A stretch of 63,717 bases of DNA from Pseudomonadota bacterium (GTDB lineage Bacteria > Pseudomonadota > Gammaproteobacteria > Burkholderiales > Thiobacillaceae): assembly GCA_021847835.1 (NCBI GenBank), contig JAJZPR010000010.1:1-63717 (forward strand). The letters run 5' to 3'. Below the pieces are notes generated by a model. The model ran no database searches and was not told the origin of the DNA. It saw only the letters and a program-made list of their open reading frames with translations. A program made the position numbers and the translations under genes. Shown here piece after piece: positions 20,913 through 30,431 of this stretch. Each line of letters begins with the position of its first letter. Position 1 is the first letter of the stretch.

Positions 20913-21161
20913 TCAGGCAGCGGGCTTGCTCTGCTTCACCAGGCGCGCCACGGTGTCGGACAGCTTGGCGCCGTTCTTCACCCAGTGGTCCACGCGGGCG
21001 AAGTCGATGCGGGTGGCTTCGACGCCTGCGGGGGCGACGGGGTTGTGGAAGCCCAGGCGCTCGATGAAACGGCCGTCGCGGCGGTTGCGGGAATCGGCCA
21101 CCACCACGTTGTAATACGGGCGGTTCTTGGAGCCGCCACGGGAAAGACGAATGACTACCAT
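20913..21161 (-). CDS. rpsP: 30S ribosomal protein S16
   Basis: 82-residue S16 with the expected N-terminus ([20 protein letters not shown]) and the [17 protein letters not shown] segment. It is the first gene of the rpsP-rimM-trmD-rplS operon, with a clear sigma-70 promoter just upstream. Confidence 0.97.
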   Translation of the reverse strand: MVVIRLSRGGSKNRPYYNVVVADSRNRRDGRFIERLGFHNPVAPAGVEATRIDFARVDHWVKNGAKLSDTVARLVKQSKPAA

Positions 21162-21196
21162 GGTCTCAGTCCAGTTGGGAAATCGGAAAACCGCGA

Positions 21197-21226
21197 ATTA
21201 TATGCCGAAAACGGGTTGTTTGCCAA
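21197..21226 (-). promoter_or_regulatory. Sigma-70 promoter of the rpsP operon
   Basis: On the minus strand: -35 TTGGCA (five of six consensus bases), 18-base spacer, -10 TATAAT (perfect). It lies in the ffh-rpsP gap, 36 bases ahead of the rpsP start. This is the best-matching housekeeping promoter found in the window. Confidence 0.8.
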
Positions 21227-21230
21227 GGGC

Positions 21231-22571
21231 TTACTTGATTCCCGGCAGCATGCCCTTCATGCCGCGCATCATCTTGCCCATCCCGCCCTTGCCCATCATT
21301 TTCATCATTTTCTGGGCCTGTTCGAACTGGTTGAGCATGCGGTTGATTTCCTGCACCTGGACCCCGGCGCCGGCGGCGATGCGCCGCTTGCGCGAGGCCT
21401 TGAGAAGCTCGGGGTGGCGGCGCTCCTGCGGGGTCATGGAGTTGATGATGCCTTCCACGCGGTTGATGGCCTTGTCCTCGTTGCCGGTCATCTGCGGCAT
21501 TTGCCCCGCGCCCGGCAGCTTGTCCATGAGGGCGGAAAGGCCGCCCATCTTGCGCATCTGCGCGATCTGCGCCTTGAAGTCCTCCAGATCGAAGTTCTTG
21601 CCCTTCTTGACCTTTTCCGCCAGTTTCCTGGCTTCGGCCATGTCGACCGAGGTTTGCGCCTGCTCGATGAGCGACATCACGTCGCCCATGCCGAGGATGC
21701 GCGAGGCCATGCGTTCCGGGTGGAAGGCTTCGAGGCCGTCGGGCTTTTCGCCCACGCCGACGAACTTGATCGGCCTGCCGGTGATGTGGCGCACCGACAG
21801 GGCCGCGCCGCCGCGCGCATCGCCGTCGAGCTTGGTGAGGATGACGCCGGTGAGCGGCAGCGCCTCGTTGAAGGCCTTGGCGGTGTTGACGGCGTCCTGG
21901 CCCTGCATGGCATCGACCACGAACAGGGTTTCCACCGGTTTCACGGCCGCGTGCAGGGCCTGGATCTCGGCCATCATGGCTTCGTCGATGGCGAGCCGGC
22001 CGGCGGTGTCGACGATCAGCACGTCGTAGAACTGCTTGCGCGCGTGCTCCTGGGCCGCCTTGGCGATGGCGACCGGGTCGCTGCTGGAGGACTCGAAGAA
22101 ATCGACTTCCAGCTGCTTGCCCAGTTGCCGCAACTGGTCGATGGCGGCGGGGCGGTAGACGTCGCAGGAGGCCAGCAGCACCTTTTTCTTGCGCGACTTC
22201 AAGAGGCGCGCGAGCTTGCCGCTGCTGGTGGTCTTGCCGGAGCCCTGCAGGCCGGCCATGAGGATGACCGCGGGCGGCTGGGCGGCAAGGTCGAGGTCGG
22301 CCGATTCGCCGCCCATGAGCCTGGCGAGCTCGTCGTGGACGATGCCGATCAGCGCCTGGCCCGGGGTCAGGCTTTGCAGCACCTCCGCGCCCATGGCCTT
22401 GGCCTTGATGTCGTCGGTGAACTGCTTGACGACGGGCAGGGCCACGTCGGCCTCAAGCAGCGCCATGCGCACCTGGCGCAGGGTGTCCTGGATGTTGGCC
22501 TCGGTGATGCGGGCCTGGCCGCGCAGGGTTTTGACGATGCCGCCGAGACGGCCAGAGAGGTTCTCAAACAT
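21231..22571 (-). CDS. ffh: Signal recognition particle protein Ffh
   Basis: GTPase that, with 4.5S RNA, targets membrane proteins to FtsY and SecYEG. 446 residues from ATG 22571 (MFENLSGRLGGIVKTLRGQ). The G domain carries GLQGSGKTTSSGKLA, VDTAGRLAID and TKLDGDARGGAALS. The methionine-rich M domain occupies the last 140 residues (QMTGNEDKAINRVEGIINSM). It is divergent from the YpjD-like gene, the usual partner location. Confidence 0.96.
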   Translation of the reverse strand: MFENLSGRLGGIVKTLRGQARITEANIQDTLRQVRMALLEADVALPVVKQFTDDIKAKAMGAEVLQSLTPGQALIGIVHDELARLMGGESADLDLAAQPPAVILMAGLQGSGKTTSSGKLARLLKSRKKKVLLASCDVYRPAAIDQLRQLGKQLEVDFFESSSSDPVAIAKAAQEHARKQFYDVLIVDTAGRLAIDEAMMAEIQALHAAVKPVETLFVVDAMQGQDAVNTAKAFNEALPLTGVILTKLDGDARGGAALSVRHITGRPIKFVGVGEKPDGLEAFHPERMASRILGMGDVMSLIEQAQTSVDMAEARKLAEKVKKGKNFDLEDFKAQIAQMRKMGGLSALMDKLPGAGQMPQMTGNEDKAINRVEGIINSMTPQERRHPELLKASRKRRIAAGAGVQVQEINRMLNQFEQAQKMMKMMGKGGMGKMMRGMKGMLPGIK

Positions 22572-22585
22572 GGGGTTCCTTGTTG

Positions 22586-22603
22586 CCATGCTCCACAGCA
22601 TGG
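22586..22603. other. 7-bp perfect inverted repeat between ffh and the YpjD-like gene
   Basis: CCATGCT-CCAC-AGCATGG in the 62-base divergent intergenic region. It could be an operator for either gene or a stem in the ffh leader. No known regulator motif is recognised. Confidence 0.4.
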
Positions 22604-22633
22604 ATAATTCCCGGTCAAGGAGACTATTCTACA

Positions 22634-23437
22634 ATGCCGCTTTTCGCGCTCTCATCCTTTTTGGTCGCGGGCCTGTATGCCGTTTCCGCCTGGCAGCTGT
22701 TGCGCAAGGGCGTCCCGCTGCGCAGCCCGCTGTGGATATCGGCCCTGCTGCTGGCCGGCATCGTGATTCATGCAGCGCTCCTCGGCGCGAGCGTGTTCCG
22801 GCCGGATGCGGTGCATCTCGGGTTCTCCAATGCGGTATCCCTGATCGCCTGGCTTTCCGTGTCGGTTTACGCGCTGACCGCACTCAAGGTGCCGCTGCCG
22901 GGCATCCAGGGCTGGGTGGCGGGGATCGCCGCCATCGGGGTCTTGTTCCCCCTCGTTTTGCCGGATGCGCGCGCCGTGCCCTTCTCGCACACCTTCGGCT
23001 TCCGGGTGCATCTGGTGCTGTCGCTGCTGGCCTATTGCCTGCTGTTCATTGCCGCGCTGCAGGCCGTGCTCATGTCCGCTTTCGAGAAAAAGCTGCACCA
23101 TGGCGCGGCTGCGGCGGGCATGCCCGGCCTGCCTCCCCTGCTGACGCTGGAATCAGTGCTGTTCAAGCTGATCTGGGCCGGCTTCGTGCTGCTGACCCTG
23201 GCGCTCGCCAGCGGCATCCTGTTTTCCGAGGAAGTTTTCGGCAAGGTCATGAGCCTCACCCACAAGACCTTCTTCGCGCTCCTGTCCTGGCTGGTCTTCG
23301 GCGCCCTGCTGGCCGGGCGCGCCATCTGGGGCTGGCGCGGGCAGCTGGCGGTGCGCTGGACCATTGCGGGCTTCGTGATGCTGCTGCTGGCCTATGTGGG
23401 CAGCAAGTTCGTGCTGGAAATCCTGCTGCATCGCTGA
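22634..23437 (+). CDS. YpjD-like inner-membrane protein (CcsA/HemX-like)
   Basis: A 267-residue protein with about eight hydrophobic segments, matching the cytochrome c assembly CcsA/HemX superfamily. Conserved histidines occur in PFSHTFGFRVHLVLSLLAYC and LTHKTFFALLSWLVFG. The tryptophan-rich haem-handling loop of true CcsA is not evident. Its standard location next to ffh makes the family assignment firm, but the biochemical role is not established. ATG 22634 fits the first membrane segment. Confidence 0.85.
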   Translation: MPLFALSSFLVAGLYAVSAWQLLRKGVPLRSPLWISALLLAGIVIHAALLGASVFRPDAVHLGFSNAVSLIAWLSVSVYALTALKVPLPGIQGWVAGIAAIGVLFPLVLPDARAVPFSHTFGFRVHLVLSLLAYCLLFIAALQAVLMSAFEKKLHHGAAAAGMPGLPPLLTLESVLFKLIWAGFVLLTLALASGILFSEEVFGKVMSLTHKTFFALLSWLVFGALLAGRAIWGWRGQLAVRWTIAGFVMLLLAYVGSKFVLEILLHR

Positions 23438-23477
23438 GCCGCGCGCCTGACCAACTGAAAAACAGGGCCCACCTCTT

Positions 23478-24776
23478 TTGGATACGATTCCGACCGGCAC
23501 GCTATTCACCATCCTGGCTGTCCTGCTGCTGGTGTCCGCCTTCTTCTCGGCCAGCGAAACGGCCATGATGGCCATCAACCGCTATCGGCTGAAACATCAG
23601 GCCGAGCATGGCCACAAGGGGGCCAGACTCACCCTGGCCTTGCTGAATCAGACCGACAAGCTTTTGGGCGTGATTCTGCTGGGCAACAACCTGGTCAATA
23701 CGGCCGCCGCCATGTTGTCCACCATCATCGCGATCAGACTGTTCGGGCAGGGCGAATTGCCCCTGTTTGCCGCAACTTCGCTGCTGACCTTCTTCATCCT
23801 GGTGTTCAGTGAAGTCACACCCAAGGTGGTCGGCGCTTCCTATCCAGAGCACATCGCCTATCCGGCGAGCTTTGTGCTGACCCCGCTGCTCAAGCTGGCG
23901 TATCCGGTGGTGTGGTTCGTCAACCTGTTCGTGCAGGGGCTGCTCAAGCTGCTGCGCATCAAGCCCAGGCAGGAGGAGAGCGGCAACATGCTGGGTCTGG
24001 AGGAACTGCGCACCGTGGTGCTGGAATCGGCCAAGCTGCTGCCGGGCGAGCACCGGCGCATCCTGCTCAATCTGCTGGGGCTGGAAAGCATCACGGTGGA
24101 CGATGTCATGACACCGCGCAGCCAGATCGAGGCCATCGATCTCACGGATGAAGTGGAAAGAATCAGCCAGCAGATTGCGACCAGCCACCACACCCGTTTG
24201 CTGGTCTACGAAGGATCGCTGGACCGCATTGCCGGCATCCTGCACGTGCGCCGGGTGCTGCATGCCCTGTCAAGCGGGGAGTTCTCGCCAAAGGCCTTGC
24301 GCGAAGTGCTGGAAGATCCCTATTACGTCCCGGCCGGCACACCGCTGTTCAAGCAGTTGCGCCAGTTCCAGGAAAACCAGAAGCGTCTGGCCCTGGTGGT
24401 GGATGAATACGGCGAGCTGCAGGGGCTGGCGACCATGGAGGACCTGCTGGAGGAAATGGTCGGCGAATTCACCACCCAGGCGCCGGCGCAGACCGGCTGG
24501 TTCAGGCAGATGGAAGACGGCAGCTGGCTGGTCGAGGGCTCGGCCCTGGTCCGGCACATCAACCGCAAGCTGGGGCTGAATTTCCCGCTGGATGGCCCCA
24601 AGACGCTCAATGGCCTGCTGCTGGAGCATCTGGAAGACATTCCCGAGGCCGGCGTCAGCGTCAAGATAGGCGATACGCCCATCGAAATCGTGCAAACCCA
24701 GGACCGGGCGGTCAAGGTCGCCCGTATCGGGGCGGTTTCGGCCGGGGAGGCGCATGCTTCGGGAACAGAGACTTAA
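23478..24776 (+). CDS. CorB/CNNM-type membrane protein (DUF21-CBS-CorC_HlyC)
   Basis: Membrane protein of 432 residues implicated in magnesium or cobalt transport in related families. Order: N-terminal DUF21 membrane domain (about 8-190, with FFSASETAMMAINRYRLKH and FSEVTPKVVGASYPE), two CBS motifs (about 205-335, with VDDVMTPRSQIEAID and LALVVDEYGELQGLATMEDL), and a C-terminal CorC_HlyC domain (about 345-425). It starts at TTG with a modest ribosome site. It precedes pilB by 47 bases in the same direction. Confidence 0.88.
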   Translation: MDTIPTGTLFTILAVLLLVSAFFSASETAMMAINRYRLKHQAEHGHKGARLTLALLNQTDKLLGVILLGNNLVNTAAAMLSTIIAIRLFGQGELPLFAATSLLTFFILVFSEVTPKVVGASYPEHIAYPASFVLTPLLKLAYPVVWFVNLFVQGLLKLLRIKPRQEESGNMLGLEELRTVVLESAKLLPGEHRRILLNLLGLESITVDDVMTPRSQIEAIDLTDEVERISQQIATSHHTRLLVYEGSLDRIAGILHVRRVLHALSSGEFSPKALREVLEDPYYVPAGTPLFKQLRQFQENQKRLALVVDEYGELQGLATMEDLLEEMVGEFTTQAPAQTGWFRQMEDGSWLVEGSALVRHINRKLGLNFPLDGPKTLNGLLLEHLEDIPEAGVSVKIGDTPIEIVQTQDRAVKVARIGAVSAGEAHASGTET

Positions 24777-24823
24777 TTTTTATGGGCTAAAGCCGATAAC
24801 AGGCTGTCTATACGATCAAAACC

Positions 24824-26548
24824 ATGGCTGCTGTTACTCATACTTCCCTTTCCCCGCTGACAGGCCTGGCCAGAACCCTGGTTGCGCAGGGCCTGCTTTC
24901 CGAGCAGGATGCCGAGAGCATCTGGAGCAAGGCGGTGGGCAGCGGTGACAGTTTCGTCACCGAATTGCTGAAGGGGCGCCGTTTCCAGCCGATCCAGATC
25001 GCCGAGTTCGCTGCCAGCACTTTCGGGTATCCGCTGTTCGACCTGAACGCGCTCGATCCGGAATCGCTCCCGCAGGGTGTGCTGGACTCGAAACTTGCCC
25101 AGAAGCGGCGCATGGTGGCGCTCTACAAGCGCGGCAACAAGCTGTTCGTCGGCGCCTCCGACCCCACCAACCTGCAGGCGCTCGACGAAATCAAGTTCCA
25201 GACCGGCCTCACGGTCGAGCCGGTAGTGGTCGAGGACGACAAGCTGGGCAAGCTGATCGACAAGGTGATCGATGCGGCGGACAACACCATGGCCGTGCTG
25301 GAGGCCGAGGAGCTCAACCTGGAGTTCGCGGACGCCGAGGCGGCGGCCGAGTCTTCCGAGGCGAAGGGCGGGATCGAGATCGATGACGCCCCGGTGGTGC
25401 GGTACCTGCAAAAAATCATGCTGGATGCGATCAACATCGGCGCTTCCGACATCCATCTCGAACCCTACGAAAAGTTCTATCGCATCCGCTACCGGCGCGA
25501 CGGCGTGCTGTACGAGGTGGCCCAGCCGCCGCTTGCGATCAAGGAAAAGATCGCCTCGCGCATCAAGGTCATTTCCAAGCTCGACATTTCGGAGAAGCGC
25601 ATCCCGCAGGACGGCCGGGTGAAAATGGTGCTGACCAAGAACCGCGCCATCGATTTCCGGGTCAGCACGCTGCCCACGCTGTACGGCGAAAAGATCGTCA
25701 TGCGCATTCTCGATCCGGCCAGCGCGCAGCTGGGCATCGACGCGCTGGGCTACGAGCCCTGGCAGAAGGAAATCCTGTTGAGTGCCGTGCAGCGGCCCTA
25801 CGGCATGGTGCTGGTGACCGGCCCGACCGGCTCGGGCAAGACGGTGTCGCTCTACACCTGCCTCAACATCCTGAACCAGCCCGGGGTCAACATTTCCACG
25901 GCGGAAGACCCGGCCGAAATCCAGCTTCCCGGCGTCAACCAGGTCAACGTCAACGAGAAGGCCGGGCTGACCTTCGCGGCGGCGCTGCGCTCTTTCCTGC
26001 GCCAGGATCCGGACGTCATCATGGTGGGCGAGATACGCGACCTGGAAACGGCGGACATCGCCATCAAGGCGGCGCAGACCGGCCACATGGTGCTGTCCAC
26101 CCTGCACACCAACGATGCGCCGGGCACCCTGACCCGCCTGCTCAACATGGGCGTGGCACCGTTCAACGTGGCCTCCTCGGTGATCTGCATCACGGCCCAG
26201 CGCCTGGCGCGGAAGCTGTGCGCCTGCAAGCAGCCGGCAGACATTCCCCAAGAGGCCCTGCTGCGCGCCGGTTTCAGGGAGGAGGACCTGGACGGCAGCT
26301 GGCAGCCTTATCATGCGGGCGGATGCGATATCTGCCAGGGATCGGGCTACAAGGGGCGTACCGGCATTTATCAGGTCATGCCGGTCACGGAGGAAATGCA
26401 GCGCATCATCCTGAAAAACGGCTCCTCGATGGACATCGCCGTGCAGGCGCGGCGCGAGGGCGTGCTGGATTTGCGCCAGGCCGGCCTGCTCAAGGTCAAG
26501 GCCGGCATCACTTCGCTCGAGGAAGTGGAAGCGGTAACGAATATTTGA
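24824..26548 (+). CDS. pilB: Type IV pilus assembly ATPase PilB
   Basis: Cytosolic hexameric ATPase powering pilus extension. 574 residues: N-terminal T2SSE_N/MshEN-type domain (about 10-160), then the GspE/PilB core with Walker A GPTGSGKT (about 332-339), the Asp box and Walker B (DPDVIMVGEIRDLETADIA), and the His box (HMVLSTLHTNDAPGTLTRLL). The zinc tetracysteine motif is present as CAC and CDIC (about 466 and 501). It begins the pilB-pilC-pilD operon. Confidence 0.96.
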   Translation: MAAVTHTSLSPLTGLARTLVAQGLLSEQDAESIWSKAVGSGDSFVTELLKGRRFQPIQIAEFAASTFGYPLFDLNALDPESLPQGVLDSKLAQKRRMVALYKRGNKLFVGASDPTNLQALDEIKFQTGLTVEPVVVEDDKLGKLIDKVIDAADNTMAVLEAEELNLEFADAEAAAESSEAKGGIEIDDAPVVRYLQKIMLDAINIGASDIHLEPYEKFYRIRYRRDGVLYEVAQPPLAIKEKIASRIKVISKLDISEKRIPQDGRVKMVLTKNRAIDFRVSTLPTLYGEKIVMRILDPASAQLGIDALGYEPWQKEILLSAVQRPYGMVLVTGPTGSGKTVSLYTCLNILNQPGVNISTAEDPAEIQLPGVNQVNVNEKAGLTFAAALRSFLRQDPDVIMVGEIRDLETADIAIKAAQTGHMVLSTLHTNDAPGTLTRLLNMGVAPFNVASSVICITAQRLARKLCACKQPADIPQEALLRAGFREEDLDGSWQPYHAGGCDICQGSGYKGRTGIYQVMPVTEEMQRIILKNGSSMDIAVQARREGVLDLRQAGLLKVKAGITSLEEVEAVTNI

Positions 26549-26572
26549 CGTAAAACGAACCGGGAGACGCAC

Positions 26573-27793
26573 ATGGCTGTCGCAGCAAGCAAGGAAGCTA
26601 CTTACATCTGGGAAGGCAAGGACAGGAAAGGCAAGAAGCTGAGCGGCCACATGCTGGCGCCGGGCGAGGCCCTGGTGTCCGCCCAGTTGCGCCGCCAGGG
26701 CATCACCGTCACCAAGGTGCGCAAGCAGAGCATGCTGTTCGCCAAGGCCGGCAAGATCAAGGAAAAGGACATCACCCTGTTCACCCGCCAGCTGGCGGTG
26801 ATGATGAAGGCGGGCGTGCCCTTGCTGCAATCTTTCGACATCGTCGGCCGCGGCGCCTCCAATCCCGCGGTGCAGCGGCTGCTGGCCGAAGTGAAGGCGG
26901 ACATCGAGAAAGGCAACAGCATGCACCAGGCCTTTTCCAAGCACCCGAAGCACTTCGACAAGCTGTTCGTCAATCTGGTGCAGGCGGGCGAGGCGGCCGG
27001 CATTCTGGAAGACGTGCTGGACAGGCTGGCGACATACAAGGAAAAAATTCTCGCCATCAAGGGCAAGATCAAGTCGGCGCTGTTCTATCCGGCGGCGGTG
27101 ATCGTTGTGGCCTTCATCGTCACCGCCGCGATCATGATTTTCGTGATCCCGGCATTCAAGGAGCTGTTTACCGGCTTCGGCGCCGATCTCCCCGGACCGA
27201 CCATGCTGGTCATGAAGATGTCCGATTTCTTCGTGGCCAACTGGTATCTGATTTTTGGGGGGATAGGCGCAGCCATCTACGGCTTTATCCAGTTGTGGAA
27301 AAGATCGCACAAGGTGCAGCGCGTCATGGACAGGTTCATGCTCAAGCTGCCGGTATTCGGTCCGGTGATCGAGAAAGCCACCATTGCGCGCTGGACCCGT
27401 ACCCTGTCCACCATGTTCGCGGCCGGCGTGCCCTTGGTGGAAGCGCTGGACTCGGTCGGCGGCGCCGCCGGCAATCAGTTGTATGTCGAGGCGACGGAAA
27501 AAATCCGCGCCGAGGTGGCGACCGGCAGCTCGCTCACGGTGGCCATGCAGGGCACCAACCGCTTCCCCAACATGGTGCTGCAGATGACCGCCATCGGTGA
27601 GGAGTCGGGTGCGCTCGATTCCATGCTCAGCAAGGTGGCCGATTTTTACGAACGCGAAGTCGACGACGCGGTGGACGCCATCGCCAGCCTGATCGAGCCC
27701 ATGATCATGGTGGTGCTGGGCACCCTGATCGGCGGCCTGGTGATCGCCATGTACCTGCCCATCTTCAAGATGGGCGCCGTGATCGGGGAATGA
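26573..27793 (+). CDS. pilC: Type IV pilus inner-membrane platform protein PilC
   Basis: Platform protein of 406 residues with two GspF domains (about 73-195 and 275-397). Each contains the FTRQLAVMMKAGVPLLQ-like or RTLSTMFAAGVPLVEAL motif. Three membrane segments are seen (about 170-195, 222-245 and 375-400). It couples PilB rotation to pilin assembly. It lies 24 bases after pilB and overlaps pilD by four bases. Confidence 0.96.
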   Translation: MAVAASKEATYIWEGKDRKGKKLSGHMLAPGEALVSAQLRRQGITVTKVRKQSMLFAKAGKIKEKDITLFTRQLAVMMKAGVPLLQSFDIVGRGASNPAVQRLLAEVKADIEKGNSMHQAFSKHPKHFDKLFVNLVQAGEAAGILEDVLDRLATYKEKILAIKGKIKSALFYPAAVIVVAFIVTAAIMIFVIPAFKELFTGFGADLPGPTMLVMKMSDFFVANWYLIFGGIGAAIYGFIQLWKRSHKVQRVMDRFMLKLPVFGPVIEKATIARWTRTLSTMFAAGVPLVEALDSVGGAAGNQLYVEATEKIRAEVATGSSLTVAMQGTNRFPNMVLQMTAIGEESGALDSMLSKVADFYEREVDDAVDAIASLIEPMIMVVLGTLIGGLVIAMYLPIFKMGAVIGE

Positions 27794-28644
27794 TGCTGCT
27801 GGCCGGCGAACCGGCCCTGTTCGCGGGGCTGGTTTTCTTGTTGGGTCTTGCGGTCGGAAGCTTCCTGAATGTGGTGATACACAGGCTGCCGCGCATGCTG
27901 GAGGCGGACTGGCAGCTGCAGTGCGCCGAACTCAGGGCTGAGGCCGTTGCGGCTCCTTCTGCCCGCTACAACCTGTGGACGCCGCGCTCGTCCTGCCCAT
28001 CCTGCGGCCATCGCATTACCGCACTGGAAAACATCCCGGTGCTATCCTGGCTCTGGCTGCGCGGCCGCTGTTCGGCCTGCGGCTCGCGCATCAGCGCGCG
28101 CTACCCCCTGGTCGAGCTGCTGGCGGCAATGCTCGCGGCGGCGGCAGTCTGGAAGTTCGGCTGGGGCCCGGCGGCAGCGGGCGCCATCCTGTTGGTGTGG
28201 GCGCTCATCGCCCTGGCTTTCATCGATCTCGACACCACCCTGTTACCCGATGACATCACGCTTCCCCTGTTGTGGATCGGGCTGCTGTTCAATCTCTTCG
28301 GGGTGTTCACCAGTCTGCACTCGGCCGTGGTCGGCGCCATGGCCGGCTATCTTTCCCTGTGGAGCGTGTACTGGCTGTTCAAGCTGGCCACAGGCAAGGA
28401 AGGCATGGGCTATGGTGACTTCAAGCTGCTGGCCGCCATCGGCGCCTGGCTGGGCTGGGAGATGCTGCCGGTCACCATCCTGCTGTCTTCCGCGGTCGGT
28501 GCCGTCGCGGGCATCGCCATGATCGTCCTGGTCAAGCATGACCGGCGCATTCCCATTCCCTTCGGCCCTTATCTCGCCGGCGGCGGCGTGTTTGCCCTGT
28601 TCTACGGCGCACCGCTCATGCAGGCTTATCTGGGCGGCTTTTGA
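27790..28644 (+). CDS. pilD: Prepilin peptidase/N-methyltransferase PilD
   Basis: Membrane aspartyl protease of 284 residues that cleaves type IV prepilin leaders and methylates the new N-terminus. The cytosolic zinc loop is present (CPSCGHRI and CSACGSRISARYPLVE). The two catalytic aspartates are in FIDLDTTLLPDDITLPLLW and GMGYGDFKLLAAIGAWLGW. About eight membrane segments. The overlap with pilC and with coaE indicates a single transcript. Confidence 0.96.
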   Translation: MMLLAGEPALFAGLVFLLGLAVGSFLNVVIHRLPRMLEADWQLQCAELRAEAVAAPSARYNLWTPRSSCPSCGHRITALENIPVLSWLWLRGRCSACGSRISARYPLVELLAAMLAAAAVWKFGWGPAAAGAILLVWALIALAFIDLDTTLLPDDITLPLLWIGLLFNLFGVFTSLHSAVVGAMAGYLSLWSVYWLFKLATGKEGMGYGDFKLLAAIGAWLGWEMLPVTILLSSAVGAVAGIAMIVLVKHDRRIPIPFGPYLAGGGVFALFYGAPLMQAYLGGF

Positions 28645-29249
28645 TGCTGAAGATAGGCGTCACCGGCGGCCTGGGCGCGGGCAAGACCACGGTGAGCCAA
28701 CTCTTTGCCAGGCTGGGCGTGCCGGTCATCGATACCGATGAAATATCGCGCGAACTCACCGCTCTGGCAGGCGCGGCCTTGCCGGCAATACGGCAAGGCT
28801 TCGGCGAGGTGGTATTCAGGCCGGACGGCAGCCTGGACCGCGCGCGCCTGCGTGCGCGGATACTGGCGGACGAAGCGGCCAAGCGTCAGCTGGAAGCCAT
28901 TCTGCACCCGCTCATCCGCGCCGAGGTCGAGCGCAGGCTGGCCGGGGTCAGGGCGCCCTACGCGCTCGTCGTCATTCCGCTGCTGGTGGAAACCGGGGCG
29001 TACGACGATCTGCTCGATCGCGTGCTGGTGGTGGATTGCGACGAAAAGACACAATTGCGGCGGGCGCTGGCGCGCGGCGGCTGGAGCGAGGCGGAAATCC
29101 GCGCGATGATGGCGCGCCAGGCCGCCCGCAAGGACAGGCTGGCGCGCGCCGATGAAGTCATCAACACCGATTGCGAGATTCCCGCCCTGAACACCCCAGT
29201 GGCGGCGCTGGATCAGAAATACCGCTTGCTTGCGGGGCAGGCGCTTTGA
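28644..29249 (+). CDS. coaE: Dephospho-CoA kinase
   Basis: Last enzyme of coenzyme A synthesis. 201 residues with the P-loop GVTGGLGAGKTTVSQLFARLG, the DTDEISREL acceptor-site region and the LLVETGAYDDLLDRVLVVDC segment. ATG 28644 shares its A with the pilD stop; the upstream TTG would add one residue. The pilD-coaE-zapD-yacG order is typical of beta- and gammaproteobacteria. Confidence 0.95.
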   Translation: MLKIGVTGGLGAGKTTVSQLFARLGVPVIDTDEISRELTALAGAALPAIRQGFGEVVFRPDGSLDRARLRARILADEAAKRQLEAILHPLIRAEVERRLAGVRAPYALVVIPLLVETGAYDDLLDRVLVVDCDEKTQLRRALARGGWSEAEIRAMMARQAARKDRLARADEVINTDCEIPALNTPVAALDQKYRLLAGQAL

Positions 29250-29299
29250 TTTTGCCCGTTAATGGGCGAGAATCCGATAAATCCGACATTGAACGGCCC

Positions 29300-30058
29300 G
29301 TGATTCGCTACGAATATCCCCTCAACGAACGTGTCCGTATCCTGCTGCGGCTGGAAGACCTGTTCGACCGCCTGAATTGGCACTTGGAGGAAGAGCACCC
29401 CCTCAACCATCATGCGGCCCTGATGACGCTGTTCGAAATCGCTGACGTGGCCGCCAGGGGCGATCTCAAGACAGACTTGCTGCAGGAACTGGAGCGGCAG
29501 CGCGCCGCCTTGTCGGCCTTGCGCAGCAACCCGAATGTGGAGTTGGCCAGGCTGGATGGCGTGCTGCAGGAAATCGATGCGGCGCATGCCGGCATCCACC
29601 GCATGCCGGGACGGGTCGGCCACCACCTCAAGGAAGACGAATGGCTCACGGCGGTGAGGCAGCGGGCAGTGATTCCGGGCGGGCTTTGCGAATTCGACCT
29701 GCCGGCGTATTACCGCTGGCTGCATAAGCCGGCGGAAACCCGGCGCGGCAATCTCAGGCAGTGGCTGTCCCCCTTGCTGCCAGTGCACGCCGGCCTGGAC
29801 ATCGTGCTGCGCCTGATGCGCGAAAGCTGCAGGCCGGGCATGCAGCAGGCGGTCAACGGGGTGTACCAGCAGATGCTGGAGCCCAGCGCGCGGCCTGCGC
29901 AAATGATCCAGATCGGCGTGGACGACGAATATTGCTGCGTGCCGGAAATATCCGCCAACAAGTACATGCTCAACATCCGTTTCGTGCGCAGCCAGCCGGG
30001 CGAGTCCAAGGTGTGCGCCGATTCCATGCCCTTCGAACTGACGTTCTGCACGCTATGA
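29300..30058 (+). CDS. zapD: Cell division protein ZapD
   Basis: FtsZ-binding protein that bundles protofilaments at the division ring. 252 residues from GTG 29300 ([19 protein letters not shown]), close to E. coli ZapD (247). The frame stays open further upstream but that part overlaps coaE and shows no homology. Conserved blocks include [19 protein letters not shown] and [18 protein letters not shown]. It overlaps yacG by four bases. Confidence 0.92.
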   Translation: MIRYEYPLNERVRILLRLEDLFDRLNWHLEEEHPLNHHAALMTLFEIADVAARGDLKTDLLQELERQRAALSALRSNPNVELARLDGVLQEIDAAHAGIHRMPGRVGHHLKEDEWLTAVRQRAVIPGGLCEFDLPAYYRWLHKPAETRRGNLRQWLSPLLPVHAGLDIVLRLMRESCRPGMQQAVNGVYQQMLEPSARPAQMIQIGVDDEYCCVPEISANKYMLNIRFVRSQPGESKVCADSMPFELTFCTL

Positions 30059-30249
30059 ATGCAGCGCCGGAAAACGTGCCGCTGGTCATCTGCCCGAACT
30101 GCGGCGCCGAAGTGCGCTGGGAGGCCCGCAGCAAGTATCGGCCCTTCTGCAGCGAGCGCTGCAAGCTGACGGATCTCGGCCAGTGGGCGGCCGAACGCTA
30201 CCGCGTGGCGGGCGAGGCGGTGAGCGAAGAAGCCGAGAATAAAACCTGA
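30055..30249 (+). CDS. yacG: DNA gyrase inhibitor YacG
   Basis: Tiny 64-residue zinc protein. The four ligands are CPNC and FCSERC; the [20 protein letters not shown] segment is the family signature. YacG binds GyrB and inhibits gyrase in E. coli. It overlaps the zapD stop as ATGA. The repeat element begins right at its stop. Confidence 0.92.
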   Translation: MNAAPENVPLVICPNCGAEVRWEARSKYRPFCSERCKLTDLGQWAAERYRVAGEAVSEEAENKT

Positions 30250-30420
30250 ACCACGGGAATTGGGAAAGGCAAAAGGCAAAAGGCAAAAGGCAAAAGGCAA
30301 AAGGCAAAAGGCAAAAGGCAAAAGGCAAAGCATCCTGGCTGCCTTCGGTTTTCATTTTTGAATTTTGCTTTTTGACTTTTGCCTTTTGATTTGCCTTCCC
30401 CCGTGCCTCCCGTGGTTAAA
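30248..30420. repeat. Dispersed palindromic element, copy 2 (with internal heptamer array)
   Basis: Lies between yacG and rpiA. The left end reads GAACCACGGGAATTGGGAAA and the right end CCCCCGTGCCTCCCGTGGTTAA, an imperfect inverted pair. It carries a GGCAAAA array and then a roughly 65-base AT-rich block (30327-30395) that differs from copy 1 at only a few positions. The rpiA stop follows within about 12 bases. Confidence 0.8.
30268..30329. repeat. GGCAAAA heptamer tandem array, 8 copies plus a partial unit
   Basis: Eight perfect units and a ninth truncated as GGCAAA-G. The copy number differs from the ten units at 3758-3827 although flanking sequence is nearly identical, so the array length has changed since the two elements diverged. 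Confidence 0.95.
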
Positions 30421-30431
30421 GGTTTTTTGAA

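Noticed and set aside
29171..29299. Upstream extension of zapD
   Set aside because: It overlaps coaE in another frame and adds residues without similarity to ZapD; GTG 29300 gives the expected N-terminus.
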